From: Phytomonospora endophytica
Lineage (GTDB): Bacteria; Actinomycetota; Actinomycetes; Mycobacteriales; Micromonosporaceae
DNA length: 64,000 nt
Assembly: GCF_014202425.1 (NCBI RefSeq)
Contig: NZ_JACHGT010000002.1
Coordinates: forward strand, 124,001 to 188,000
Direction: 5' to 3'
Shown: positions 1-8,199 of the stretch, piece by piece
Numbering within the stretch: position 1 is the first letter of the stretch
Layout: every line of letters starts with the position of its first letter
Program-made: the position numbers and the translations under genes
Notes under the pieces: generated by a model
Database searches by the model: none
What the model saw: the letters and a program-made list of their open reading frames with translations, nothing else
What the model was told of the DNA's origin: nothing

Positions 1-3000
1 GCGCTGTCCGGACCGGCCTATGTGGAGTTCAACCTCGCGGACATCTTCGAGGGCGAACTGGTCGCGGACTTCGTGCTGCTGTACCGGCTGCTGCACGCGA
101 CCCGGTTCCGGACTGAAGGGGATGCGCCGGCCTCGACGTGTGTTCTGGAGACCTGGCGCGGGGAGGCGATCCGCACGGGAGTGCGGGCCCTGGACCAGTT
201 GCGGGACGGGGTCGAGACGGCGATCCAGACCCTGGGGACAGGGTTCCTCGCCCATCGTGCGAACAAGTTGGACCCAGACGACACCAGGCTCGACAAGGAC
301 GAGTTCCACCACGCGGTGCTGAGGTTGACCTACCGACTGCTGTTCTGGTTCGTCGCGGAGGAGCGGGGGGTTCTGCACACCGAGGACACCGATTCCGCCG
401 TGCTGGAACGGTACCGGGAGTACTTCTCCAGTGCCCGACTGCGGAGCCACGCCCGGAAACGGCGCGGGAGCAGGCACGTGGACCTGTTCCAGGGGGTGCG
501 GTTCGTCCTCGACGGACTCGGTGATGAGGAAGGGCTGGAGACACTCGGGCTGCCGGGGCTCGGCGGGATCTTCGACCGGACCGAGGGCGACCGGCTGCTC
601 ATCGGGAAAGAACTCTCCAACGAAGCGCTGCTGGCTGCCGTGCGATCCCTGGCGGCGGTGTACGACAAGGGTGCGCGGAGATGGCGGGCGATCGACTACC
701 GGCACCTGGACGCCGAGGAACTGGGGTCGGTCTACGAGTCGCTGCTGGAGCGGGTGCCGCAGTTCGTGCCAGGTGAGCGGCGGTTTGTGCTGGAGACTCT
801 GGCGGGGAACGAGCGGAAGACGACGGGGTCGTACTACACGCCGTCCTCGCTGATCGAAAAGCTTCTGGATACGACGCTCGACCCGGTGATCGACGCGGCG
901 GAGAAGAAAGGCGGGGACGACCGGAAGGCGATCATCCGGGAGCTCCTGAGCCTGAAGGTCTGCGACCCGGCATGCGGGTCGGGGCATTTCCTAGTGGCGT
1001 CGGCGCGGCGGATCGCGAAGCGGGTGGCGTCGGTGAGGCATGAGACGCCGGAGCCGACGCTTGAGGAGACGCGGGAGGCACTGCGGGAGGTCATCGGGCG
1101 GTGCATCTACGGGGTCGACCTGAACCCGATGGCGGTGGAGCTGGCGAAGGTGGCGCTGTGGATGGAAGCCATGGTGCCGGGGATGCCGCTGGGGTTCCTG
1201 GACGCGCATGTGAAGCGAGGGAACGCACTGATCGGGGCTTACCCGAAGCTGATGAATGAGGGAATCCCGGACGATGCATGGACCGCGATCGAGGGGGATG
1301 ACAAGGCCGTCGCGCGGGAGCTGAAGAGAGACAACCGGAAGCAACGGGCATCGGGGCAGATCGGCCTCTTCGGAATCGGGGCTGCGAGCGCAGACGCTTC
1401 GAACACTGGAATCGCGGCCGAACTGCTGAAGATCACCCAGGCTCCGGCACGAGACCTCAGGGCGGTACACGCCCAAGAGGCCGACTATCGGATATGGAAA
1501 GCTTCGCAGGAAGTCGCCAAGAGGCGGCTCCTCGCAGACACATGGTGCGCAGCCTTCTTCTGGCCGAAGCAGGACGACGGGATGTATGCACCGACGGAAC
1601 AGCGGTACCGGGAACTTGCGGCGGACATTAAGTTGCCGATGGACACCGAGGCGGAGGTCCGTCGGCTCGCGGAGGAATACGCGTTCTTCCATTGGCATCT
1701 GGAGTTCCCGGAGGTGTTCGAGGTACCTGACCATGGGCTCGGGGCCGAAGAACAGACGGGGTGGACTGGGGGGTTCTCAGCGGTGGTGGGGAACCCGCCG
1801 TGGGAACGAATCAAGCTTCAGGAGCAGGAGTTCTTCTCCCAGCGGCACGCGGAGATCGCCGAGGCACCGAATGCGGCCGCCCGCAAGCGGATGATCGCAA
1901 CACTGTCCGAGACCAACTCAACGCTCTACCAGGAGTTCGAGAGAGCGAAGCGGGAAGCGTCGGGACAGTCGCACTTCACGAAGGCCTCGAAGCGATTCCC
2001 ACTGACTGGCACCGGAGACATCAACACCTACAGCGTTTTCACCGAAACCGATCGGGCCCTGACAGGCCATCATGGCCGAACTGGGGTCATTGTCCCGACC
2101 GGGATCGCGACTGACGCAACAACACAGCATTTCTTCAAAGATCTCGTCACGACCGGTTCGTTGGTCGCAGTGCACGGCTTCGAGAACGAATCGCTGATCT
2201 TCCCTGAGGTGCACCATGCCTTCAAGTTCTGTCTTCTAGTCACGGCTGGGGGTGGTCTACGCGAACCTGAAGCAGAGTTTGTCTTCTACGCGCGCAGCAC
2301 GTCCGAGCTTGACGATGCCGATCGGACCTTCAATCTTAGCCCTGACGAGATCACCCTCCTTAATCCAAACACCGGCACGTGCCCTGTGTTCCGCAGCCGC
2401 CGCGACGCCGACCTAGCCCTTGAAATCTACGAACCACCTCGCACCGTGCTGATTCGAGACGGGGTACAGAACAGCAATCCCTGGCAGCTTGACTTCCAGA
2501 CTCGCTTGATCCATATGGCCGAGGACTCGGAACTCTTCTTCGATGCAGATAACGCCACACGGATTCCTGTATACGAAGCAAAGATGATGCACCATTTTGA
2601 TCATCGCTGGGCCACTTATGATGACGGCACCATTCGCGACCTTGGATCAGCCGAGAAACAGTCGCCTTCAACAGCGGCCATACCTCGATACTGGGTGTCC
2701 TCAACCGAGGTCACTTCCCGGCTCACAGACAAAGGCTGGAATCAGCAATGGCTCCTCGGATGGCGCGATATTACACTTCCCACAAACGAGCGGACAGCGA
2801 TCAGCTGCATCCTGCCACCGTCGGCGGCATCACACACAATCCCGATAATGTTCCCGTTGCTGGATCCACCGACCGCTGGCGTCGCACTCACCGGGATCAT
2901 GAACTCGTTCATCCTGGACTACTGCACTAGGATCAAGCTCGGCGGCACCCACCTACAGCTGTTTACCCTCAAGCAACTACCATTCCTGAGCCCTGAAGTC

Positions 3001-3408
3001 GTCAAGCCGCATCTGTCGTTCATTACTGCCCGAGTGTTGGAACTTACCTACACCACCTATGACATGGCCCCGTTCGCGCGAGACGTTGGCGACGACGGCC
3101 CGCCCTTCGTCTGGAATGACGACCGCCGCTTCGTCATCCGAGCAGAGCTGGATGCACTCTTCTTCCACCTCTACGGGATCACTCGCGAAGACGTGGACTA
3201 CATCATGGAAACCTTCCCCATCGTCAAGCGGAAGGACATCGCCGCGCACGGCACCTTTCGCACGAAGGACTACATCCTCAAGTACTACGACCAGATGGCG
3301 GCGGCCGGCGTCTCGACCACCGTCCCACCTGTCGACGGGGAGAACTTCACCTCCGAACTCACCCCTCCTCCGGGCCACGGACCTCGCCATCCGGCGGAGG
3401 AGGGGTAG
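1..3408 (+). CDS. Eco57I/PglX-like adenine-specific DNA methylase, 5' end outside window
   Basis: The product is a large N6-adenine DNA methyltransferase. It has SAM motif I (DPACGSGHF, about residue 313 counted from the GTG at 22) and catalytic motif IV (NPPW, about residue 591). A long helical N-terminus precedes them, and a divergent C-terminal third probably recognises target DNA. The frame is open to base 1 and the GTG at 22 has no ribosome site, so the true start lies upstream. Over 1,130 residues are visible, as in type IIG enzymes and the PglX/DrmMI methylases of BREX and DISARM. The partner genes that would decide between these are outside the window. Codon use changes inside the gene: the stretch around 2200-3100 is visibly more A/T-rich. 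A QIGLFG stretch near residue 453 resembles a sliding-clamp motif. No nuclease motif was recognised. Confidence 0.9.
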   Translation, partial: ALSGPAYVEFNLADIFEGELVADFVLLYRLLHATRFRTEGDAPASTCVLETWRGEAIRTGVRALDQLRDGVETAIQTLGTGFLAHRANKLDPDDTRLDKDEFHHAVLRLTYRLLFWFVAEERGVLHTEDTDSAVLERYREYFSSARLRSHARKRRGSRHVDLFQGVRFVLDGLGDEEGLETLGLPGLGGIFDRTEGDRLLIGKELSNEALLAAVRSLAAVYDKGARRWRAIDYRHLDAEELGSVYESLLERVPQFVPGERRFVLETLAGNERKTTGSYYTPSSLIEKLLDTTLDPVIDAAEKKGGDDRKAIIRELLSLKVCDPACGSGHFLVASARRIAKRVASVRHETPEPTLEETREALREVIGRCIYGVDLNPMAVELAKVALWMEAMVPGMPLGFLDAHVKRGNALIGAYPKLMNEGIPDDAWTAIEGDDKAVARELKRDNRKQRASGQIGLFGIGAASADASNTGIAAELLKITQAPARDLRAVHAQEADYRIWKASQEVAKRRLLADTWCAAFFWPKQDDGMYAPTEQRYRELAADIKLPMDTEAEVRRLAEEYAFFHWHLEFPEVFEVPDHGLGAEEQTGWTGGFSAVVGNPPWERIKLQEQEFFSQRHAEIAEAPNAAARKRMIATLSETNSTLYQEFERAKREASGQSHFTKASKRFPLTGTGDINTYSVFTETDRALTGHHGRTGVIVPTGIATDATTQHFFKDLVTTGSLVAVHGFENESLIFPEVHHAFKFCLLVTAGGGLREPEAEFVFYARSTSELDDADRTFNLSPDEITLLNPNTGTCPVFRSRRDADLALEIYEPPRTVLIRDGVQNSNPWQLDFQTRLIHMAEDSELFFDADNATRIPVYEAKMMHHFDHRWATYDDGTIRDLGSAEKQSPSTAAIPRYWVSSTEVTSRLTDKGWNQQWLLGWRDITLPTNERTAISCILPPSAASHTIPIMFPLLDPPTAGVALTGIMNSFILDYCTRIKLGGTHLQLFTLKQLPFLSPEVVKPHLSFITARVLELTYTTYDMAPFARDVGDDGPPFVWNDDRRFVIRAELDALFFHLYGITREDVDYIMETFPIVKRKDIAAHGTFRTKDYILKYYDQMAAAGVSTTVPPVDGENFTSELTPPPGHGPRHPAEEG
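3361..3406. terminator. Inverted repeat at the methylase 3' end
   Basis: A perfect 12-bp inverted repeat (3361-3372 with 3395-3406, 22-nt loop) covers the last codons and touches the stop codon of the methylase gene. The next gene converges from the other strand 20 bp away, so a bidirectional terminator is likely. There is no T-run. Confidence 0.55.
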
Positions 3409-3427
3409 CAGCTGCGGGGTCACTCGG

Positions 3428-3613
3428 TCAGCTCCATCGGGAGCACTCCTTCCAGTCCTTTCGGACGAGGTACTGGACGCAGCTTTTCTTCCACATCCGG
3501 TGTCGTCCGGTCTTGTGGGGGTTGAGGAACGCAACCAGGCGCAGTGCGACCGCGTAGGCGAGGCTCCAGAGGTCCGCGTCGGCGTCCAGGTGGCGGATCA
3601 CCAAGGCAGTCAT
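3428..3613 (-). CDS. Small hypothetical protein, third gene of a coupled trio
   Basis: This 61-residue protein starts at the ATG at 3613, which overlaps the stop of the gene before it as ATGA. A longer frame extends upstream, but the overlap argues for this start. The N-terminal half is helical and partly hydrophobic (residues 14-30, with LWSLAYAVALRLVAFL); the C-terminal half is basic and has two Cys and three Trp. No family was recognised. The coupling suggests it works with the two genes before it. Confidence 0.55.
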   Translation of the reverse strand: MTALVIRHLDADADLWSLAYAVALRLVAFLNPHKTGRHRMWKKSCVQYLVRKDWKECSRWS

Positions 3614-3864
3614 GATTGCGGCAGGTCCGTCGTCGGGTGCGGCGTGCCGGTGTTCCTGTGCAGCAGGTCGTCCCAGTGGAACCAGGACGGGCACGGCCAC
3701 AGGTGGCAGCACAACCTGCACTCGCGGTCGCCGATGGACGTCGGCGTGTGCCGCCACCACCAGTGGAGCTGGATGCTCCATAGTTCGGGCCGGTTCGCCG
3801 ACGGCGGGGGTTCGGGCGGCGGCGGGCGAAGAAGGTTGAAAGTCGGGTACGGCGGGTGACTCAT
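3610..3864 (-). CDS. Small CRxC-PCP-motif protein, second gene of a coupled trio
   Basis: The protein has 84 residues from the ATG at 3864, which overlaps the previous stop as ATGA. It has a proline-rich N-terminus, a Trp-rich core (HWWWRH) and CRLCCHLWPCPSW. The spacing CRxC-x4-PCP recurs in the gene directly upstream, suggesting a shared metal-binding element. Small proteins with a CRLC...WPC stretch are, from memory, common in actinomycetes near Scr1-type regulators. Function is unknown. A 143-residue version from 4041 is possible but overlaps the upstream gene heavily. Confidence 0.65.
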   Translation of the reverse strand: MSHPPYPTFNLLRPPPPEPPPSANRPELWSIQLHWWWRHTPTSIGDRECRLCCHLWPCPSWFHWDDLLHRNTGTPHPTTDLPQS

Positions 3865-4142
3865 CGTGCGACCCCTATCCGCTCGGGGTTCGCGGACCGG
3901 GCGGTGACGAACGCGGGCAGTCGCCCGCCGAGAATCGTCTCCGTCATCCAGGTCAGCCGAGCCCCCGCCGCGACGCGGCCCCGGACGGTTGTCGGGCACG
4001 GATAGCTCTGTAGGCAGCTCCGGCAGCGGCGAACCAGCCACGGGACCGGAAGGCCGAAGAACCAGGCCCAGCCGATACGGCGTTGCGGCACGTGCCAGGC
4101 CGCATGGTACGAAGGTAGGTACAGGCGAGTACCGCGATCCAT
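3861..4142 (-). CDS. Small CRxC-PCP-motif protein, first gene of a coupled trio
   Basis: This 93-residue protein starts at the ATG at 4142, with AGGAG eight bases upstream. It contains a hydrophobic, Trp-rich stretch (residues 24-36) followed by CRSCLQSYPCP. The last motif shares the CRxC-x4-PCP spacing with the next gene, whose start overlaps this stop. The trio 4142 to 3428 therefore looks like one transcript. It lies back-to-back with the XRE regulator gene at 4389, so that regulator may control it. Function unknown. Confidence 0.6.
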   Translation of the reverse strand: MDRGTRLYLPSYHAAWHVPQRRIGWAWFFGLPVPWLVRRCRSCLQSYPCPTTVRGRVAAGARLTWMTETILGGRLPAFVTARSANPERIGVAR

Positions 4143-4167
4143 CGATCGCTCCTCTCGTGTCTGTGGA

Positions 4168-4217
4168 GATCAGGGCGGGCCGACGGTTGTCTAGGCCTGA
4201 TACGGCCCGCCCTGATC
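4168..4217. repeat. Perfect 15-bp inverted repeat upstream of the small-gene trio
   Basis: Bases 4168-4182 are the exact reverse complement of 4203-4217, with a 20-nt loop. On the plus strand the right arm is followed by GTTTT, so it could terminate plus-strand transcription. On the minus strand it falls in the 5' leader of the gene starting at 4142, 26 bases before its ATG, where it could act as an attenuator or operator. Confidence 0.55.
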
Positions 4218-4320
4218 GTTTTCATCGCGTGATCCCTTGACACAGAGTGGATCCCGCCTGCCCAGTGGCACTGAGCTGCGACGATCACCACTGGCGACAG
4301 TGGACACGCTGAGTGTTACT

Positions 4321-4362
4321 GTTGCATGGGCAAGTCCGAAATGCAACTACTTGCTCTGCAAC
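4321..4362 (+). promoter_or_regulatory. Clustered TGCAAC motifs before the XRE gene
   Basis: Three copies of one hexamer lie just upstream of the regulator gene: GTTGCA at 4321 (inverted), and TGCAAC at 4342 and 4357 (direct, 15 bp apart). The pattern suggests an operator for the Scr1-like regulator or its promoter. Binding is inferred. Confidence 0.4.
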
Positions 4363-4388
4363 TGCCCAAAGAATCTTGAAAGGTCGCG

Positions 4389-5261
4389 ATGGGACGTCCG
4401 AAGAGCCGTGTACTTGGTCCGAGCTTGCGAAGCCAGTGGCTCGCCCTGACGCTCAAGGGATACCGGCTGGAAAACCAGCTCAGCATCGACGAGGTTGCCG
4501 ACTTCCTCGGCACCAGTTCATCGACCGTAAGCCGGATGGAGAACGCCCTCACACAGGTCCGGCGAGCCGATCTCAAGGAACTCCTTGACCACTACAACAT
4601 CTCCGATCCCGACACACGCGCCAAGCTGATCGAGCTCCGTGACATCGCTTGGCGCCGGGACTGGTGGGACGGCATGGTCGGCACGGGCCAGGAAACCACC
4701 TTCGCCGATTACGCCTGGCTGGAGTCCCGCGCGAAGAGCATTCGATCCTTCGAGGCGTTGGCGCTGTTCGGACTGTTCCAGACCCGCGCATACGCCGAAG
4801 CGGTCATTCGAGGTGCCGCCGTCGACGAGGATCGCGAGGAGAAGATCACGGAGTGGGTAGACCTCCGTCTCCGGCGACAAGAGATCCTCGACCACTCGGC
4901 ATCTCCCGAGCTGGACATGGTCATCGACGAATCCGCTCTCCACCGGCAGGTCGGCGGCCCTGAGGTCATGCGGGAGCAACTGATGCACCTGGCCGAACTG
5001 GCCCGGCGGGACCGCATCACGATCCGCGTCCTGCCCTTCGCCAACGCCGATCACGCGGCATACTGCGGCACCTTCACCTACTTCACGCTCGGCGAGCACT
5101 ACCCGGACGTCGCCTACGCCGAAACCGCCGTTACCCGGATGTTCGTGGAGGATCCGGTGAAGCTCGACCGTCTTCAAACGATATACGCTGACCTGGCCAG
5201 GGCGGCCCTGACGCCCTCGGAGTCCATCAAGCTCATCAGCAGCATCGCGGAAGGACTCTAG
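4389..5261 (+). CDS. Scr1-type XRE regulator (HTH + DUF5753)
   Basis: The 290-residue protein has an XRE helix-turn-helix at about residues 30-70 (IDEVADFLGTSSSTVSRMEN), then a DUF5753-type effector region from about residue 100 to the end. The DUF397 gene follows directly, the classic pairing of BldB/Scr1-like modules in filamentous actinomycetes. Such pairs have been described as regulator/antagonist systems linked to development or behaving like toxin-antitoxin pairs. The ATG at 4389 is preceded by GAAAGG. Likely targets are its own promoter and the divergent small-gene operon. Confidence 0.92.
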   Translation: MGRPKSRVLGPSLRSQWLALTLKGYRLENQLSIDEVADFLGTSSSTVSRMENALTQVRRADLKELLDHYNISDPDTRAKLIELRDIAWRRDWWDGMVGTGQETTFADYAWLESRAKSIRSFEALALFGLFQTRAYAEAVIRGAAVDEDREEKITEWVDLRLRRQEILDHSASPELDMVIDESALHRQVGGPEVMREQLMHLAELARRDRITIRVLPFANADHAAYCGTFTYFTLGEHYPDVAYAETAVTRMFVEDPVKLDRLQTIYADLARAALTPSESIKLISSIAEGL

Positions 5262-5465
5262 ATGACCACGCCCCACCCACGTCAACTGTGGCGTAAGAGC
5301 AGCTACAGCCCCAACGGAGACGGCAACTGCGTCGAGCTCGCCCCCACCTCCACCCTCGTCGCCGTCCGCGACACCAAGGACCGCACCGGCCCCGTCCTCA
5401 CCACCTCCCACGCCGAGTGGGCCGGCTTCGTCGGCGGCCTCAGACGAGGCGACTTCGACGCCTGA
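5262..5465 (+). CDS. DUF397 protein paired with the XRE regulator
   Basis: A 67-residue protein with family hallmarks: W-R-K-S-S-Y-S near the N-terminus, GNCVEL in the middle, VAVRDTKD, and a closing aromatic stretch (W-A-G-F). Its ATG follows the regulator's TAG with no gap, so the two are co-transcribed and probably translationally linked. DUF397 proteins are thought to bind their cognate Scr1-like regulator. A paralogue sits at 25634-25843 beside the second regulator. Confidence 0.9.
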   Translation: MTTPHPRQLWRKSSYSPNGDGNCVELAPTSTLVAVRDTKDRTGPVLTTSHAEWAGFVGGLRRGDFDA

Positions 5466-5469
5466 CCTC

Positions 5470-5499
5470 GTGCCCCGACCGCATCCGCCGTCGGGGCAC
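5470..5499 (+). terminator. Hairpin after the XRE/DUF397 pair
   Basis: A perfect 10-bp stem (5470-5479 with 5490-5499) with a 10-nt loop lies five bases after the DUF397 stop. It has no T-run, which is usual for actinobacterial terminators. Confidence 0.55.
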
Positions 5500-5515
5500 C
5501 TGCTTCCCTGGCCAC

Positions 5516-5779
5516 ATGCGGATGCGGTACGAACCCGACGAAGCCGAGCTCTACGAGGCCGCCAAAGACCTCCTCATCCGGCGCGGCCTCGCCTGGGCCG
5601 AAGCCCACGGCCTCCCCGCCGACGGCTTCGTTTGGTCGGCGGCCCTCGACTTCCGCCACGACTCCACCGACGGCCGACTCGGCCACTGGACCATCACCGA
5701 GGTCGGCCGCCTTCTACTCCATTACATCCCCAGCAACGTCACCTCCGAGGCCACTGCCCTCGCCGAGGCACCCGCCTAG
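5516..5779 (+). CDS. N-terminal fragment of a larger protein, ended by an in-frame TAG
   Basis: The 87-residue product begins at the ATG at 5516 (a second ATG lies at 5522) and ends at a TAG at 5777. The same frame continues past this TAG with protein-like sequence to 5912 and then to 7453. It is thus the first piece of what looks like a gene of about 645 codons. The fragment contains FVWSAALDFRHDSTDGRLGHWTI, which I remember as the start of longer actinomycete proteins of unknown function, so I judge it truncated. It could still be expressed as a small protein. Confidence 0.55.
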   Translation: MRMRYEPDEAELYEAAKDLLIRRGLAWAEAHGLPADGFVWSAALDFRHDSTDGRLGHWTITEVGRLLLHYIPSNVTSEATALAEAPA

Positions 5780-5914
5780 CTGAACACTCTTCTGTCCTAT
5801 CTGGACACTCACGGCCTCCTCGACCCCCGCGGCCACTCCCTGCCCGCGCTGCGCAAGGCGATCGAGGCCACCGCACCGACATACCGGGACCTCATCACGG
5901 ACCCTTTCACCTAG
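5780..5914 (+). pseudogene. Middle segment of the TAG-interrupted frame
   Basis: Between the two in-frame TAG codons (5777-5779 and 5912-5914) lie 44 sense codons with normal local codon use and good protein character (LSYLDTHGLLDPRG, then LRKAIEA). The frame is identical to that of the pieces before and after. There is no ATG or GTG to start translation here, only CTG/TTG-type codons. The segment is therefore probably lost coding sequence of one ancestral gene. Confidence 0.6.
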
Positions 5915-5935
5915 GGTCCCGCAAAGTTCTGGGCG

Positions 5936-7453
5936 ATGACCGCGCTCGCCAACGGCGTCGAACTCGATGACAACAACGCCATGGACGAGTTCATCCAGCG
6001 GGCCGGGGAGGGCCGCGTCCGCTACGACCAAGAACTCTTCGAGACGATCATGGGTCGCCACTTTCAGGAGGAGCAGACCGAGACCGGACGCGCCTTCGCC
6101 CAGCCCCCGGTCGCGCTCCCCGAGTCCGAGGCCCTCGCCGCTGCCGCCGCCACGAACCCCCTCGTCATCGCCCTCACCACCCTGGTCGACTGGGTCGGCC
6201 CCCAAGGCCGCGACCTCGTCCAGGTCGAGCACGTCCTACGGCTCCCCGAAGCTCGTGAGGCCGCCCGCCTGCTCAGCACTGGCGAAGCCGACCTCGACGT
6301 CCCCGACGCCACCGGCATGCCCAAGCTCAGCCTACTCATCGAGTGGGCCAAGAAGACCTGGATCATCCGCCAGTACAAGGGCCGCCTCGTCCAGGTCAAG
6401 AAAAACGCGGCCCTCTTGCGCGAACCCCTCGCCCTGTTCCGGAAGGCCGTGGACGACTTCGCCGAACTCGGCGAAGCCGTCTGCGTGTCGCCCTGGCCGG
6501 GAGAATCGCTCCACGACCTGTTCACCGAAGGCTTCGTCGTCCACATCCCCGACATCCTCAACTCCCTCTACGGCCTGCCCTCCCCCGCACCGGTGGCCAG
6601 GATGCGCGAACCGATCGTCTACGCCCTCTCCGAACGTTGGTGGACCGAGCCCGAAGGCCACGACGAGCAGTCAAAACAACTCCGCGCGGACATCGACCGC
6701 GGACTCGGCCGGGCATTCGACCTGCTCGCCGACTACGGCGTCCTCACCTCCGAACACGGGACAGCGGATCCCATGTACCTGGCCGACCTCACCGGGCCCA
6801 ACGCCGCGCAGTTTCCACCGCGAATGGTGAAGCGTCTGCGAAAGGAACTGACCGCGCCCACCCGTCTGATCCGGCTCACCGACCTCGGACATTGGGCGGT
6901 CCGCGAGCGCCTGCTCGCCGAAGGCCTCGACGTTCCCCTCATCGGCGAACTCGCCGACGTGACACCCGTCCAGCTCCTCGGGGTGATCGCCGACGGTCTC
7001 TATCCCGCACCCGACGCCTTCGCCGAGATCGACATCTGGCTCTCCCGCGCTGGCCGCTACGCCGGCGACCTGGTGGAAGCGATCAGGACCGTCCCGTTCC
7101 GGACCCGCCGTGCCGCGCTCCTGTCGGTGCTCGCCGACGCCCTCCCCAGCGGTGACGCACTCCTGCGCGACCTGCGCGACGATCCCGAACTCGCTCCGAC
7201 CGCGATACACCTGCTCACCGACCGAGGCGAACTCCACGAGGACGACCTGACCTTCGACGAGTCCGGCCTGATGCTCGCCGAGTCCTTCGCGCCGACCCTC
7301 GAACTCGAAGGCCCCGATGCCCTGCGCGACATGCTGTCGAGTGTGCATCCGCCGGACCTGCCAAAGGTCGTCGACCTGGTGGAGTCCTCGCGGCTCGACG
7401 CCGCCACCCGGGCCGAGATCGGCAAGGCGCTGGACGCCGTCCGCGCGGGTTGA
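5936..7453 (+). CDS. Hypothetical protein, C-terminal body of the TAG-interrupted frame
   Basis: The intact 505-residue frame from the ATG at 5936 continues the phase of 5516-5914. Codons between the second TAG and this ATG also read sensibly (GPAKFWA). The product is soluble and helical, with no signal peptide, no membrane segment and no recognised catalytic motif. Repeated stretches of the type ALRDML and LLSVLADAL suggest helical repeats. The ATG lacks a good ribosome site, which supports loss of the true start upstream. Family function is unknown to me. It may survive as a shortened protein or be a decaying remnant. Confidence 0.6.
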   Translation: MTALANGVELDDNNAMDEFIQRAGEGRVRYDQELFETIMGRHFQEEQTETGRAFAQPPVALPESEALAAAAATNPLVIALTTLVDWVGPQGRDLVQVEHVLRLPEAREAARLLSTGEADLDVPDATGMPKLSLLIEWAKKTWIIRQYKGRLVQVKKNAALLREPLALFRKAVDDFAELGEAVCVSPWPGESLHDLFTEGFVVHIPDILNSLYGLPSPAPVARMREPIVYALSERWWTEPEGHDEQSKQLRADIDRGLGRAFDLLADYGVLTSEHGTADPMYLADLTGPNAAQFPPRMVKRLRKELTAPTRLIRLTDLGHWAVRERLLAEGLDVPLIGELADVTPVQLLGVIADGLYPAPDAFAEIDIWLSRAGRYAGDLVEAIRTVPFRTRRAALLSVLADALPSGDALLRDLRDDPELAPTAIHLLTDRGELHEDDLTFDESGLMLAESFAPTLELEGPDALRDMLSSVHPPDLPKVVDLVESSRLDAATRAEIGKALDAVRAG

Positions 7454-7545
7454 CCGGCATCCTCGATTACGATGAGCCACCTTGTTGCAGCATCGCGCTA
7501 CCGTAGGTTCGGCCGTCCTGCCCTGCCTACGGAAACGGTTCAGCG

Positions 7546-7872
7546 ATGCATGACAGCGCTCGTCCCGAGCCCCTCGATGATCTGACCCTCGACCTCATCG
7601 ACGATCTCAGGTCCTCGGAGTTCCGTCCGAGCAAGGACGTGAAGACCACTGCCGAGCAGTTGTCCCAGGTCAGGTTCAGCGTCGACTCCGATGATCGGAT
7701 GGTACGGGTCCACATGACCGCGGGTGGAACGCTGACCGGCATCGAGTTCCGCAACAACGCGACCGGCAGACTCGGCGAGGCTGACCTCGCCCACATCGTC
7801 ACTGCCGCGATCCGGCAAGCCGAGAAGGTCGCATGCACGGCCGTCAAGACCGTTGCCGAGCAGAAGGACTGA
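7546..7872 (+). CDS. YbaB/EbfC-family protein of an ESX-like cassette
   Basis: This 108-residue protein has the YbaB/EbfC pattern: an alpha/beta core (VRVHMTAGGTLTGIEF) followed by a C-terminal helix (LAHIVTAAIRQAEKVA). In actinomycetes, divergent members are encoded beside WXG100/ESX-type genes, as here, where their role is unknown. It heads a tight five-gene run to 9682 and is followed six bases later by a second YbaB-like gene. The ribosome site is weak. A small inverted repeat (7501-7507 with 7526-7532) lies just upstream. Confidence 0.75.
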   Translation: MHDSARPEPLDDLTLDLIDDLRSSEFRPSKDVKTTAEQLSQVRFSVDSDDRMVRVHMTAGGTLTGIEFRNNATGRLGEADLAHIVTAAIRQAEKVACTAVKTVAEQKD

Positions 7873-7878
7873 CCGGCC

Positions 7879-8199
7879 ATGGCATCGACAATGCGCGAAC
7901 ACCACACCCAAGTCAACCGCGCGATCAACAGATTCCGAAGCACCTTGGCCGCCGCCAAACAGAAGGCGGCAAACGCCCGGGTCGGCGTCACATCGCCGGA
8001 CAAGACGGTACGGGTCGAGGTCGGCGGCGATCTACGAGTACGCGAGGTGTCCATCCGGCCGGGAGCCTTGCGCACCTGCGGCCCGACACAGCTCGGTCAA
8101 TCCATTGTGGACGCGTACAACCAGGCTGTCACCACGGTGCAGAGAGCGCAGTGGAAAGTCGTCGTCGACGCGTTCAAGCCCTCAGGCGAAGGAAAGTGA
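7879..8199 (+). CDS. Second YbaB/EbfC-like protein of the cassette
   Basis: The 106-residue product has a coiled N-terminal helix (residues 5-35) then a YbaB-like sheet (VRVEVGGDLRVREVSIRPGAL) and a final helix (LGQSIVDAYNQAVTTVQRA). It parallels the preceding gene but adds the N-terminal helix. The stop is followed at once by the GTG of the next gene. DNA binding or chaperoning of the neighbouring WXG100-like products is possible by family association only. Confidence 0.7.
   Translation: MASTMREHHTQVNRAINRFRSTLAAAKQKAANARVGVTSPDKTVRVEVGGDLRVREVSIRPGALRTCGPTQLGQSIVDAYNQAVTTVQRAQWKVVVDAFKPSGEGK

Noticed and set aside
22-24. GTG at 22 as the true start of the first methylase gene
   Set aside because: The frame is open to base 1, reads as protein upstream (ALSGPAY), and there is no ribosome site before the GTG. 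The gene most likely begins outside the window.
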